Assembly: GCF_000413055.1 (NCBI RefSeq)
Contig: NZ_KE332518.1
Span: 931,583 to 995,582 of the forward strand
Length of the DNA stretch: 64,000 bases
Reading direction: 5' to 3'
Source: Treponema maltophilum ATCC 51939
GTDB taxonomy: Bacteria > Spirochaetota > Spirochaetia > Treponematales > Treponemataceae
In this document: positions 42,810-52,087 of the stretch, piece by piece
Position numbering within the stretch: the stretch's first letter is position 1
Layout of the letters: each line of letters starts with the position of its first letter
The notes under the pieces: model-generated
What the model saw: only the letters and a program-made list of their open reading frames with translations
Told to the model about the DNA's origin: nothing
Database searches by the model: none
Position numbers and translations under genes: made by a program

Positions 42810-44442
42810 ACTTTACCTTTTTGCCGCTGTCTTTGTAGTATTCGCTGCGCAATTCCTTTATCTGCTCATCGGCAAGGTAATCGTCAAAGTTCATCATGCG
42901 GTCGATGACGCCGCCGGGTGTAATTTCGATTATGCGGTTTGCAATCGAACTGATAAATTCGTGGTCGTGGCTGTTGAACAGCACAACGCCGCTAAAGGCC
43001 GTCAGCGCTTCGTTCAAACTCGTAATCGCTTCCAAATCCAAGTGATTGGTCGGCTCGTCCAAAATAAGCACGTTTGCGCCGGAAAGCATCATTTTAGACA
43101 GCATACAGCGCACCTTTTCGCCTCCGGACAATACGCGTACCGGCTTAAGCGATTCGTCGCCGCTGAAAAGCATGCGGCCCAAAAAACCGCGCACGTACGC
43201 GTCGTCCTGTTCGGGCGAATACTGACGGAGCCAATCGGTAATATTCAAATCGTTATCGAAATAAGACGAATTGTCTATCGACAAATACGAATACGTACAG
43301 GTTTGCCCCCAATATACGTCGCCCGAATCGGCTTTCAGATTTCCGGTAATAATATCGAACAGAGCAGACTTTGCCTTGTGCTCCAAACCGACAAAGGCGA
43401 TTTTATCGGTTTTGTTGACGACAAGGCTGAAATCTTTAAGCAGCGTAATACCTTCGTGGGTATAGTTCAGCTTTTCGACGCGCAACACATTGTTGCCGAT
43501 GTCGCGCAACGGCTTAAAATTGACGTACGGAAATTTGCGGCTCGTAACCTGCAATTCTTCCAGCGCAAGTTTGTCGTAGATTTTTTTGCGGCTTGTGGCC
43601 TGTTTGCTTTTTGCCGCGTTCGATGCAAAGCGCAGGATGAATTCGCGCAAATCTTTCATTTTTTCCTCGCGCTTTTTCGCCTGATCTTTTGCCTGCCGCT
43701 GCATGATTTGACTCATTTGATACCAAAAATCGTAGTTGCCCGTAAATTGACTGATTTTTCCGTAGTCGATGTCGCAAATATACGTGCACACCGCGTTCAA
43801 AAAGTGGCGGTCGTGGCTGACGACGATAACCGTGTTCGGAAAATCGATTAAAAATTCTTCGAGCCAGTTTATCGATTCCAAATCCAAGCCGTTGGTCGGT
43901 TCGTCCAAAAGCAAAATATCCGGCTCGCCGAACAAAGCCTGCGCAAGAAGTACGCGCACTTTTTGGCTTTCGTCGAGCTCGTTCATCATGCGGTTGTGGT
44001 ATTCTTCTTCAACTCCCAAACCGGAAAGCATTTGTTCGATTTGATTTTCCGCTTCCCATCCGCCCATTTCGGAAAACTCGCCTTCGAGCTCGCTTGCCCG
44101 AAGACCGTCCTCTTCGGTAAAGTCGGCTTTTTCATATATCGCTTCGCGCGCTTTCGCACATTCGTACAGTTTCGGGAAGCCCATCATAACCGTATCTTTT
44201 ACCGAGTATTCGTCAAAGGCAAAGTGCTCCTGCTTGAGCACCGCCATGCGCTCGCCCGTTCCGATGATAACGTCGCCCGAATCGTGTTCGAGTTCGCCCG
44301 AAAGAATTTTAAGGAATGTCGATTTTCCGGCGCCGTTTGCACCGATTATGCCGTAACAATTGCCCGGCGTGAATTTTAAATTGACGTCTTTAAACAGCGG
44401 CTTTTCGCCGAATTTCAAACTGATATTGCTTACACTTAACAT
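42799..44442 (-). CDS. ABC-F family ATPase (YbiT-like)
   Basis: 547 residues from ATG 44442, with two ABC domains: Walker A GANGAGKST, then ILLLDEPTNGLDLES, and in domain 2 VLSGGEKVRCMLSKMML with ILDEPTNHLDLEA. Domain 2's P-loop reads GLEHKAKSALFDI, degenerate relative to GxxxxGKST. No membrane helices. ABC-F proteins bind the ribosome E site and act on translation. A family member of resistance type is possible, but nothing points to it. Promoter at 44449. Confidence 0.88.
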   Translation of the reverse strand: MLSVSNISLKFGEKPLFKDVNLKFTPGNCYGIIGANGAGKSTFLKILSGELEHDSGDVIIGTGERMAVLKQEHFAFDEYSVKDTVMMGFPKLYECAKAREAIYEKADFTEEDGLRASELEGEFSEMGGWEAENQIEQMLSGLGVEEEYHNRMMNELDESQKVRVLLAQALFGEPDILLLDEPTNGLDLESINWLEEFLIDFPNTVIVVSHDRHFLNAVCTYICDIDYGKISQFTGNYDFWYQMSQIMQRQAKDQAKKREEKMKDLREFILRFASNAAKSKQATSRKKIYDKLALEELQVTSRKFPYVNFKPLRDIGNNVLRVEKLNYTHEGITLLKDFSLVVNKTDKIAFVGLEHKAKSALFDIITGNLKADSGDVYWGQTCTYSYLSIDNSSYFDNDLNITDWLRQYSPEQDDAYVRGFLGRMLFSGDESLKPVRVLSGGEKVRCMLSKMMLSGANVLILDEPTNHLDLEAITSLNEALTAFSGVVLFNSHDHEFISSIANRIIEITPGGVIDRMMNFDDYLADEQIKELRSEYYKDSGKKVKFNI

Positions 44443-44448
44443 TATTAC

Positions 44449-44478
44449 AGTATATAAATAAACGCCGCACGCTGTCAA
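44449..44478 (-). promoter_or_regulatory. Promoter of the ABC-F gene, leaderless
   Basis: On the minus strand TTGACA (44478-44473), 18-bp spacer, TATACT (44454-44449), and six bases to the ATG at 44442. The start site should fall at or near the ATG. No Shine-Dalgarno. Confidence 0.65.
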
Positions 44479-44512
44479 TTATAAGAGGAAGTACGATTTT
44501 ATCCGCCGATCC

Positions 44513-46240
44513 TTACCGCTTGGTAAACAGGCTTTTTAAGGCGGAGAAAAAGCCTTTCTTTTCGCTCTTTTTTTGCGCAGGGGCGGCGGACTTCGCGTTT
44601 TGCGCTTTTGCGCGGGAGGTGTCCGCTTGCCTTCCGCCGCCTGCTTGCCATGCCGAAGATGCTTGGTGCGATGCGGGAGAGTTCCGGTAATCTTTTGTGC
44701 TGCGGTTTTTATGTCTCTTTGAACCGCTTCGTTTTTTGTCCGCCGTTTTGTCCGAAGCGCCGTATGAGCCTTCCGCGCCGCTTTGAGCCTGCTTGGAACC
44801 GTATTTTTCGCGGTACAGCTTCATGCGCTCTTCAAAAGAAAGCGAAGACATATCGGCCGCGTGTCTTCGTTCGGCTTCGCTTCCGGCCGCTCCGGTTGCG
44901 AACGAATTTTTGTTTGTGCGCCGGTTATCTTTTGTGCGGGGCTTTTTGCTTTTGCCGTCGCTTTTCTTTTCGCCGTAGCGGCCGAACGACGAGCGGGTTA
45001 AGCTTTTTGCACCTCTTTTTCCGCGGTTTTGTTTGAATCCCGAATCGTCGTATTTGTTTTCGTCGTAATAGGAGTCGAGTTTTATATATACGCCGTCGCT
45101 TTTATCTTCGGCGAACATATCGGCAAAAGCAACCGATGAGGGAATGGAATTTCCCAAATATCGCTCGATGGCCGGAAGATTGTATACGTCCTGTTCGCTG
45201 CAAAAGGTGTACGCTTTGCCGCTTTTGCCTGCGCGGGCGGTGCGGCCTATGCGGTGAACGTAATTTTCGGATTCGTTCGGTAAATCGAAGTTTACGACCA
45301 TCGCAAGATCGTCGACGTCTATGCCGCGCGCGGCAACGTCCGTTGCGACAAGACAGGTCAGCGATCCGCTTTTAAATGAATCCAATACCTGCAGCCGTTT
45401 TGCCTGCGGCAAATCGCCGATAATGAATTCGGCTTCTATGCCGTTTAAGCGCAAACGCTTTGCAATGACTTCGCAGCTGCGTTTCGTATTGCAAAAAATA
45501 ATGACGCTCGCCGGTTTTTCGTTTTTCAGAATTCCCAAAAGCAGCTTCATTTTATCGCCGCTTGATACGTGCAAAAGCATTTGATTGATTTCATCGACGG
45601 TGATGTTTTCGCTTTCGATCGTTATTTCCTGCGCGTTATCCGTATATTCCCATGCAAGATTTTTAACATAGGTATTCAGCGTTGCGCTGAACAGCATGGT
45701 TTGGCGGCATTCGGTTTTGGGCAGCACTTTTATCAGTTTGCGCAAGTCCGGGTAAAAACCCATGTCGAACATGCGGTCGGCTTCATCAACGACCAAAAAA
45801 CCGACGCCGCTTAAATCCAATATGGCGGATTCCTGTAAATCGATGAGGCGGCCCGGCGTTCCGATAATGATGTCGACGCCTTTTTTCAAAAGGGAAGTTT
45901 GCTTTGTATAGCCGACTCCGCCGTAAAAGCTTGCGGATTTTAATCCCGTTTCGCCCGCGAGCGTGCACGCTTCTTCTTCAACCTGAACCGCCAATTCCCT
46001 TGTCGGCACCATAACGAGGGCTTTTTTACCCTTCATTTTCGGCGAGCACATCATTTGCTGAATAATCGTAATCAAATAGGCTGCGGTTTTGCCCGTTCCC
46101 GTTTGCGACTGCACGTAAAGGTCGGCGCCTTCGAGCGCCTTTGTGAGCACTTGCTCCTGTACGGGCGTGCACACCGTATATCCGGCTTTTGCAATACCTT
46201 TTGCAAGCCCTTCGTCCAACTGTAATTCGTCAAAATTCAT
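44513..46240 (-). CDS. DEAD-box RNA helicase
   Basis: 575 residues. Motif I SQTGTGKTA (about 45-53), PTRELAVQVEEEA, motif II VVDEADRMFDMG, motif III SAT, and motif VI YVHRIGRTARAGKSG. The C-terminal 170 residues are basic, Ser/Lys/Arg-rich and low-complexity, common in RNA-binding extensions. It unwinds RNA duplexes, probably in ribosome assembly or mRNA decay. No ribosome site is evident. Confidence 0.94.
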   Translation of the reverse strand: MNFDELQLDEGLAKGIAKAGYTVCTPVQEQVLTKALEGADLYVQSQTGTGKTAAYLITIIQQMMCSPKMKGKKALVMVPTRELAVQVEEEACTLAGETGLKSASFYGGVGYTKQTSLLKKGVDIIIGTPGRLIDLQESAILDLSGVGFLVVDEADRMFDMGFYPDLRKLIKVLPKTECRQTMLFSATLNTYVKNLAWEYTDNAQEITIESENITVDEINQMLLHVSSGDKMKLLLGILKNEKPASVIIFCNTKRSCEVIAKRLRLNGIEAEFIIGDLPQAKRLQVLDSFKSGSLTCLVATDVAARGIDVDDLAMVVNFDLPNESENYVHRIGRTARAGKSGKAYTFCSEQDVYNLPAIERYLGNSIPSSVAFADMFAEDKSDGVYIKLDSYYDENKYDDSGFKQNRGKRGAKSLTRSSFGRYGEKKSDGKSKKPRTKDNRRTNKNSFATGAAGSEAERRHAADMSSLSFEERMKLYREKYGSKQAQSGAEGSYGASDKTADKKRSGSKRHKNRSTKDYRNSPASHQASSAWQAGGGRQADTSRAKAQNAKSAAPAQKKSEKKGFFSALKSLFTKR

Positions 46241-46338
46241 AATAATAAATGTAGTTTAGCATATTTTGCGTACAGCGTAAAGGGACAAAAAGAAAGATAA
46301 AAAAGAAAGAAAAACTCGAATTTTTTGTGGATTTTTGT

Positions 46339-46344
46339 TATAAT
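46339..46344 (+). promoter_or_regulatory. -10 box for the 46353 gene, leaderless
   Basis: TATAAT with eight bases to the ATG at 46353. The -35 (TCGAAT at 46316-46321) is weak. No Shine-Dalgarno. Confidence 0.5.
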
Positions 46345-46352
46345 AGACTAAT

Positions 46353-47108
46353 ATGAAAATAACAATAAAAAAACATGCGGTATTTTTCGTATTCGTTTTA
46401 TTGTTTTGCATGCGGACGGTGCGCTCAGCCGCCTTCGACTTTAGCGGAAATGAAAACGGTCCTCATGATATCAGCGCAGCCTTTATATTCAATACGAAAA
46501 AAGGCATCGAACCGAATATTTTTTATGCCGATTTTCTGTATACATATTCGCGTTCTTTTGCCGAAGCTTCCGCCGGAGTTCAGCTTACATCCGCAAATGC
46601 CGACCTTCTTCTAAAGGCAATGTATCTTCCGCTGAATGTTTTGCATCACAAAATAGGGCTTGCGGCAACATATCACATGAGCGGCTTGTACAATGTCGGC
46701 ACGATTCACGACATCGTAGGGGCATTTGAATACACGCTGACAATGCCGGACAGATTCATCTTTTTTGCACAAGCCGGTTATATGTATCAGTGGATATGTA
46801 CTGCGGTTCCCGGCGGCAAGACGATTGTAACCGGTCAATATTCAAAAACCGGCGCGTTGCATTGTACCGCTGTTATAAAAAAAGAATGGTATGTGGGCGG
46901 AGGCATGAGCACATACGAAAACTTCCGCTATCCCGTTTTTGTTACGCCGTCCATACAATTTGATGTGTATTACCGCTCTAAAGGAACATTGATTCCGGAG
47001 GGTTTGTATATAGGCTTGGAAGCCTGTTTGCGGTATTCCGATTTTTTTACACTTACCGCCTATCCCGAAAACTTTCTTATTAAATCGGTTGTGGGAATAA
47101 AACTATGA
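46353..47108 (+). CDS. Unknown secreted protein, possibly an outer-membrane beta-barrel
   Basis: 251 residues with a signal peptide (to about residue 26, RSAAFDF). The mature part alternates hydrophobic and polar residues with repeated aromatic girdle-like stretches (YADFLYTYSRSFAEASAGVQL, RFIFFAQAGYMYQW). It ends in an aromatic-poor SVVGIKL. No family recognised; a small beta-barrel is an inference. It overlaps the phosphoesterase lipoprotein by four bases. Confidence 0.65.
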   Translation: MKITIKKHAVFFVFVLLFCMRTVRSAAFDFSGNENGPHDISAAFIFNTKKGIEPNIFYADFLYTYSRSFAEASAGVQLTSANADLLLKAMYLPLNVLHHKIGLAATYHMSGLYNVGTIHDIVGAFEYTLTMPDRFIFFAQAGYMYQWICTAVPGGKTIVTGQYSKTGALHCTAVIKKEWYVGGGMSTYENFRYPVFVTPSIQFDVYYRSKGTLIPEGLYIGLEACLRYSDFFTLTAYPENFLIKSVVGIKL

Positions 47109-47989
47109 AAAATAAATTGATTTTTATCTGCGCCGTTTTTTTGCTGTGTACCGGCTGTAAATTCGGCTTGCAGGAGATATTTTGGCGCGCGGATCCCGTC
47201 GATCGGCGCTCAAAGGAATTGGTTAAACTGACCGACAGCGAATTGTCATTTAAAAGCGGAATACTTCCACAACAATATGATTGTCTTTTAATTACCGATG
47301 TCCACTTCGGAAACGATCGCTATTCGGTGCATCAAGATGCTTTTTTCAAATCGCTGGAAGAATATCGGGATAACCATCCGGCGCCTGTTCATCCGCAAAT
47401 ACTGTTTTGTATTGCGCTCGGCGACATAGCCGATCACGGCCGGGCAGCTGAATTTGACGCGTATGAAGCTTTTCAAAATCGTCTTAGAAAGATAGATATC
47501 GGCGGCGGTAAAAAGTTGGAAGTATACAATGTTGTGGGCAATCACGATTTATACAATTCCGGGTGGAAGTTGTGGGAAAAAGCATGCTTTCCGCATAAAA
47601 GCGCTTATTATTTTGAAACGCAGGCTTTTGAATGGTATTTTGTCGATACCGCAAACGGTACGCTGGGCAGGCCCCAGTTTTACGATTTGAAAGCGAAAGT
47701 ACAAAGTTCTTCAAAACCTAAATTTATTTTTACGCATTATCCGCTTTACGGCAATGCGATTCAATATTTCAGCCTTTCAAATCCGCGCGAGCGGGCGGAA
47801 TTGATTTCTTTGTGCGCACAAAATAACGTAAAAATGTATTGTTCGGGGCATTATCACCGCGGCGCATATTACGACTACGGACGTTTTGAAGAGTTTGCGC
47901 TCAAAGCGTTCGGACATTACCGCAAATACTACATATTGCACGTCGATGAAACTGCGCAGACTTTCAGCGTGGAAACGGTTTCGTTTTGA
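47105..47989 (+). CDS. Metallophosphoesterase lipoprotein
   Basis: 294 residues with lipobox CTGC (about residue 18). Phosphoesterase motifs in order: LLITDVHFG, IALGDIADHG, VVGNHDLYN, FTHYPL, and CSGHYHRGAYY. All metal ligands of the calcineurin-like fold are present. It is exported and lipid-anchored, so it acts on an extracytoplasmic phosphoester, unlike the soluble one at 29931. It is the second gene of a pair with the barrel-like protein. Confidence 0.85.
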   Translation: MKNKLIFICAVFLLCTGCKFGLQEIFWRADPVDRRSKELVKLTDSELSFKSGILPQQYDCLLITDVHFGNDRYSVHQDAFFKSLEEYRDNHPAPVHPQILFCIALGDIADHGRAAEFDAYEAFQNRLRKIDIGGGKKLEVYNVVGNHDLYNSGWKLWEKACFPHKSAYYFETQAFEWYFVDTANGTLGRPQFYDLKAKVQSSSKPKFIFTHYPLYGNAIQYFSLSNPRERAELISLCAQNNVKMYCSGHYHRGAYYDYGRFEEFALKAFGHYRKYYILHVDETAQTFSVETVSF

Positions 47990-47998
47990 TAAGAGCCG

Positions 47999-49135
47999 CT
48001 AACGCAAAGCATCGGCCTTTTTAAGCCATTTATAAAAATCAACGCCGCTGACCGGTTTATCCGGTTCGAATTTTTTGCCGTCGGCAAGCGGAATGATGTC
48101 TTCTTCAACCGTGCCCACGACGGCATCGAAATAAAGCGTGTCGAGCGGAACGTCCGAAATAGGACTTTTCCCGCGCGCGGCGTATTTGGCGCTGTAGCGG
48201 TACAAAACGGATGTGTTTGTGCCGGCGATTATATGCCATAAAAAAAGTGCCGCGTCTTTTCGCGCTGCCGTTTGCGTATTGACCGCCGAGCCGCTTGCAT
48301 ACCAGCCGTTTTCCAGCAGTTTTTCGTTGAGCCTTTGGAGCGTCCATTTTGCCGTTCCCGTTAAGGCATCGAAAACGGTCGTATGTTCCTGCGCCAGCAC
48401 GGCCATATCCGAAAGGAGAATTTTTTCTTTTTGCAAAATCGCCGACGACGAAGTACCGAGACCGCTTTCAACTCCGTACAGTTTTTGACTTTGATTCCTT
48501 TTTTCGCCGTAAAGCTTTGTGTATTCTTCGTTCAAAAAGGGAAGCGCCGCATCGAAAGAAGTGAGCGCCGACGTGTAATCGGAAAGCTGCGTGTACACAA
48601 AGCCGAGTTCCGCTTTTAGTCTGTACGCTTCGGGATTTTGGGATACGAGCTTGCTCAAATAATCGCACCGTTCATTCGGAGTCGTTAAAAGCCGGGAATG
48701 CACAAGCTGTGCGTATTCGTCGCGCGAATTGTAATTATCGGCGGTTTTAAGTGCCCGGCGGGATGCGGTTTTATCGTTCTTTAAAAGATAATAGTCGGCG
48801 TATAAAGCGTATACGTACGCCATGTATTCCTGATCGGAAGAAGGCGAGGCGAGCAGAGTGTCCAGATTTTTTTTGATAGCGTCAAGCGCGGATGTTTTGG
48901 CTGCGCTCGAGCCGGAACTTGCGCTCGAGCCGTTTTGCGAAAGGTTTTGCGCGTGCTGCAGAACGAGACTCTTTTCGATTTCACCTGCGGCATGTAAATT
49001 GTTTTCGGTTGCCGAATCCGAATACAGCGTGTCGGCCGGGCTGCTCGCGCATGAGGCAAAAACGCCGATAAGCGGCACTGCACAGATAAAAATGAGCGCG
49101 TTGAACGCGGCTGAAAAGGCATGCTTTCGTTTCAT
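47999..49135 (-). CDS. TPR-like lipoprotein, unknown
   Basis: 378 residues, lipobox FASC (about residue 29). Helical repeats of TPR type (YVYALYADYYLLKNDKTASRRALK, YRLKAELGFVYTQLSDYTSALTSFD) fill residues 90-220. The rest is unassigned. Its ATG overlaps the stop of the large FG-GAP-like protein by four bases, so they form an operon. Confidence 0.8.
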   Translation of the reverse strand: MKRKHAFSAAFNALIFICAVPLIGVFASCASSPADTLYSDSATENNLHAAGEIEKSLVLQHAQNLSQNGSSASSGSSAAKTSALDAIKKNLDTLLASPSSDQEYMAYVYALYADYYLLKNDKTASRRALKTADNYNSRDEYAQLVHSRLLTTPNERCDYLSKLVSQNPEAYRLKAELGFVYTQLSDYTSALTSFDAALPFLNEEYTKLYGEKRNQSQKLYGVESGLGTSSSAILQKEKILLSDMAVLAQEHTTVFDALTGTAKWTLQRLNEKLLENGWYASGSAVNTQTAARKDAALFLWHIIAGTNTSVLYRYSAKYAARGKSPISDVPLDTLYFDAVVGTVEEDIIPLADGKKFEPDKPVSGVDFYKWLKKADALR

Positions 49136-51918
49136 TTTGAACCTCTGTCGTATGCATGAATTTTATTGTCGATTCCGCAGCTTATAAGTTCGGCAAAACC
49201 GTCGCCGTCAACGTCGATAAGGCGCGGCGTTCCAGTTCCCGCAACGGGGAATCCGTCGAGGGCCTGCAAATCGTCGGTGTATGCGTACAGCGCATTGCCG
49301 CCGCCGGAAACGAGAACGTCATCCCGTCCGTTGCCGTCGGCATCGATGAGTGTAAGCACGTAATCGTCGGCATCCTTTTGCTTTAAGGCGACTTGGCCGA
49401 CTATTTGTGCCTGCGTGTCGATTTTATATAAATATGAGCGGTCGCTTATGACAAAGAACGTTTTTAAGGCGGGCGAATATACCGGCTGTACTTTGCATGA
49501 CGCATACAGATTCACCGAAAATCCTTCCGCGCCGGAAGATTCGGAGGCAAAACACGGCTTTAATGAAAAAATTCCGTCTTCGGTTGCAACGGCATACCAC
49601 AGCTCTTTTTTGTCGTTTTCGTAGAGAACCGGGCGCACGGCGCAAATCGAATCGAGTTCGGCAGGGTAGGCCGGCGCGGTTTTCCCTTCCGGCGTAAAAA
49701 GATAGATGGAACTGTCGAACGAGCGCGGAACGGCGGCGATAACGTTGCGGTACACGGCGGGCGGATTTTTAAGCTTTGCGTTCATTTCGTCCGAATACGA
49801 GACTGTGCCGTCTCCCGATACAAACAGCAAAACTTCTTTGTTCGCCGACGGCACGACGATTCCGTCTTTTAAAAACTGCGGTTCGGCCGCACATTTTTCG
49901 CCCGTCAGAACGGGAAAACCCGATGCGGCGTTGAGTGCATAATCGGTTTTATAAACGGAACCGCGCGCCGAAACCGCCCACACCGCCCGTACAAAACCGC
50001 GTTCCGTTTGTACGTTTACATATGCGCTGTCGTCGAGTTTCAGGCTTTGTATGCTGCGGTCGGCCAAATTGAACGCATACACGGAAGAATCCGACGCCCA
50101 GTATAAAAACGGAACGTTCGAAGCGTTTTTCCCCGCGTACACCGTTTGCCCGACTTTAACGGGGCTTTGATACGGAAAAGACGCAAGTTCCGACAGCGAA
50201 TGCGATTTCGTTTTTTGCAGGTACAAGTCAAAGCCGAGCGTTTGTTTTGAATCGAGTTTGATGGAAAATACGCCCTTGCCGTAATCTTTTAAAACCGCTT
50301 TGAGCATGGCGTTGCTTTTCAAAAAAGAAGGAATGCTTTGCTCGAAAGTGTAATACACAAATAACGAAGATTCTGCGGAAACGGAGCGCATAACGGTTTT
50401 CCAGTTTTCCGTGCGGACAAGAAGATCGCCCTTCGAGGCTTCCTGTATCGCCGCGGCAAGAACTTCGGCGCTTTGCGAAAGGTATAAATAGCCGTCTTTT
50501 ATAATATAAAAGGGCGTCGGAAGTTCGATATCGAAAGAACGTAAAAGGCTTTTAAGCAGCGAAGGAAATTCTATGCGCGGCACCCGCATGCCGTTTACAA
50601 CCGCCGATACATCCTGATTTATAAAAGCCGACGCGAAAATATCCTGAAACACCTCTTTGCATTTTTTTTCGTTTTTTAACGAAACGAAGATAACCGGAGA
50701 AGCCGATTGTTCGGTACCGAAAACGCCCATTTCGCTTCCCATCCACGAAAAAAGCAATTCGTTAAGGCCCTTGTTGAATGCAAAACGGCTGCCGTCCTCG
50801 GCGGCCTTGTAAGCTTTCAGCATCGCGGGCGTAAGCAGCTGCGAACCGTTTTTCAAAAGGAATTCCGGCTCGCCCATATTGATCAGCGTTATATAGCCGG
50901 CCGACTTGGGAAGGCGCGACAATATGCCGGGAACAAACGAGCGTTTGGTTAAAATCGTTTTTAAGCCTTCGTCGGAACTTTCCCATACGCCGCTTCCGGA
51001 AACGGTGATGTCGTCGTACTGCAGCGCGATGTTTACGGCCGAATATTCGGGGAAATTGATACGGCGCGCAACGTTTGCCGCGACGGAAGATCCGTCCGCA
51101 AATCCGTCTTTAAAATGATTTATGTCGGATAAAACACTCAACGAACCGCTTCGTGCATTTTTTATAAATTTTTTGATCGTTTTAAAATTTTCGGGACGGT
51201 TTTTTTGCATCGACGCGAAAAAAAGCGAAGGCGAAGTTGAACAAATCAGTATGTCTTTACAGCGCCCGATAAAAACTGAAGGCGAACCTTTTGCCGTATA
51301 TACCCAATAATCGATGCCGTCATCCGATTCCGCTTTAAGACCGTTCACCGAATTGAGTAAATCCGGATATATTTTTAATACCGCGGGCAACAGGCGCAAA
51401 ACGCAGGATCTGAAACCGAGCTTTATCAAAACGGTATAATCGCCGCTTGAATAAGCGGCCGCATCGATGCGCACGTTTGCGGCAAACTTAAACCATTTGT
51501 TCGCGGGAATCGGCGATGCGCGGAATGAACGCAAAAGTCCCTGAACATCTCCCATGCCGGCGCCCGCCAAAACCGAATCGAGCGTAAGCGTCGAAAGTGT
51601 TTGGTTTATAAAGGCGCTTGCCGACGGCAGATTTATATATGCGTAATATCCTTCGGGAATATGTTCGCTCGGATCGGCGCCGTCCAAAGCCGAATAGGCG
51701 GCAAAAAGACCGATCGCGCCTATAAAAACGAGAATAATACCGAATAAAACCGCGATGAGCGTCAAAAAAAACGAGCGTTTTTTTTTCGGTTTTTTCCCTT
51801 TGCTCGGCACGCGCGCGCCCTCAAGATTCTCTTTATCTTTGCCCGTTTGACCTTCATCCGCCTGCACTTGCGTATTCAACGGTTCTTTTTCATCGTGATT
51901 TTGGGATATTTCATTCAT
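49132..51918 (-). CDS. Large membrane protein with extracellular domain ending in FG-GAP-like repeats
   Basis: 928 residues. A charged Lys-rich cytoplasmic tail (residues 1-48), one membrane helix (FFLTLIAVLFGIILVFIGAIG, about 50-70), and a long extracytoplasmic part. It begins with a DUF3352-like region (ADPSEHIPEGYYAYINLPSASAF). The C-terminal 300 residues read as a beta-propeller with Asp-rich FG-GAP units (DADGNGRDDVLVSGG, DVDGDGFAELISCG). A surface sensor or adhesion role is possible but not shown. Confidence 0.75.
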   Translation of the reverse strand: MNEISQNHDEKEPLNTQVQADEGQTGKDKENLEGARVPSKGKKPKKKRSFFLTLIAVLFGIILVFIGAIGLFAAYSALDGADPSEHIPEGYYAYINLPSASAFINQTLSTLTLDSVLAGAGMGDVQGLLRSFRASPIPANKWFKFAANVRIDAAAYSSGDYTVLIKLGFRSCVLRLLPAVLKIYPDLLNSVNGLKAESDDGIDYWVYTAKGSPSVFIGRCKDILICSTSPSLFFASMQKNRPENFKTIKKFIKNARSGSLSVLSDINHFKDGFADGSSVAANVARRINFPEYSAVNIALQYDDITVSGSGVWESSDEGLKTILTKRSFVPGILSRLPKSAGYITLINMGEPEFLLKNGSQLLTPAMLKAYKAAEDGSRFAFNKGLNELLFSWMGSEMGVFGTEQSASPVIFVSLKNEKKCKEVFQDIFASAFINQDVSAVVNGMRVPRIEFPSLLKSLLRSFDIELPTPFYIIKDGYLYLSQSAEVLAAAIQEASKGDLLVRTENWKTVMRSVSAESSLFVYYTFEQSIPSFLKSNAMLKAVLKDYGKGVFSIKLDSKQTLGFDLYLQKTKSHSLSELASFPYQSPVKVGQTVYAGKNASNVPFLYWASDSSVYAFNLADRSIQSLKLDDSAYVNVQTERGFVRAVWAVSARGSVYKTDYALNAASGFPVLTGEKCAAEPQFLKDGIVVPSANKEVLLFVSGDGTVSYSDEMNAKLKNPPAVYRNVIAAVPRSFDSSIYLFTPEGKTAPAYPAELDSICAVRPVLYENDKKELWYAVATEDGIFSLKPCFASESSGAEGFSVNLYASCKVQPVYSPALKTFFVISDRSYLYKIDTQAQIVGQVALKQKDADDYVLTLIDADGNGRDDVLVSGGGNALYAYTDDLQALDGFPVAGTGTPRLIDVDGDGFAELISCGIDNKIHAYDRGSK

Positions 51919-51986
51919 ACCGGACTTCCTCTATTTGTCGATTATAGGACGGCAAGGGTAAATAATCAAGGCTGTACGCTTTTGTT

Positions 51987-52015
51987 TTGTCGCTCGGCAC
52001 CGATTATGTTATAAT
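51987..52015 (+). promoter_or_regulatory. Promoter of the ClbS/DfsB-like gene
   Basis: TTGTCG at 51987-51992, 17-bp spacer, TATAAT at 52010-52015, giving a leader of about 65 bases that carries the hairpin element below. Confidence 0.6.
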
Positions 52016-52034
52016 AACATTATCTTACGAGCCG

Positions 52035-52074
52035 AAAAATTTTTCGGAAGCAGAAGCTTCCTGCAAAAGTTTTT
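52035..52074 (+). promoter_or_regulatory. Structured leader element, copy A
   Basis: Outer stem 52035-52044 with 52065-52074 (one G-T pair), internal loop C/TGC, inner stem GGAAGC (52046-52051) with GCTTCC (52056-52061), and loop AGAA. It ends eleven bases or less before GGGAGG, the ribosome site of the 52088 gene. Its counterpart with a covarying inner stem is at 62502-62542. Confidence 0.65.
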
Positions 52075-52087
52075 ATGGGAGGAAATT

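Noticed and set aside
42778-43851. 357-residue plus-strand open frame
   Set aside because: Antisense to the ABC-F gene, which has clear Walker motifs.
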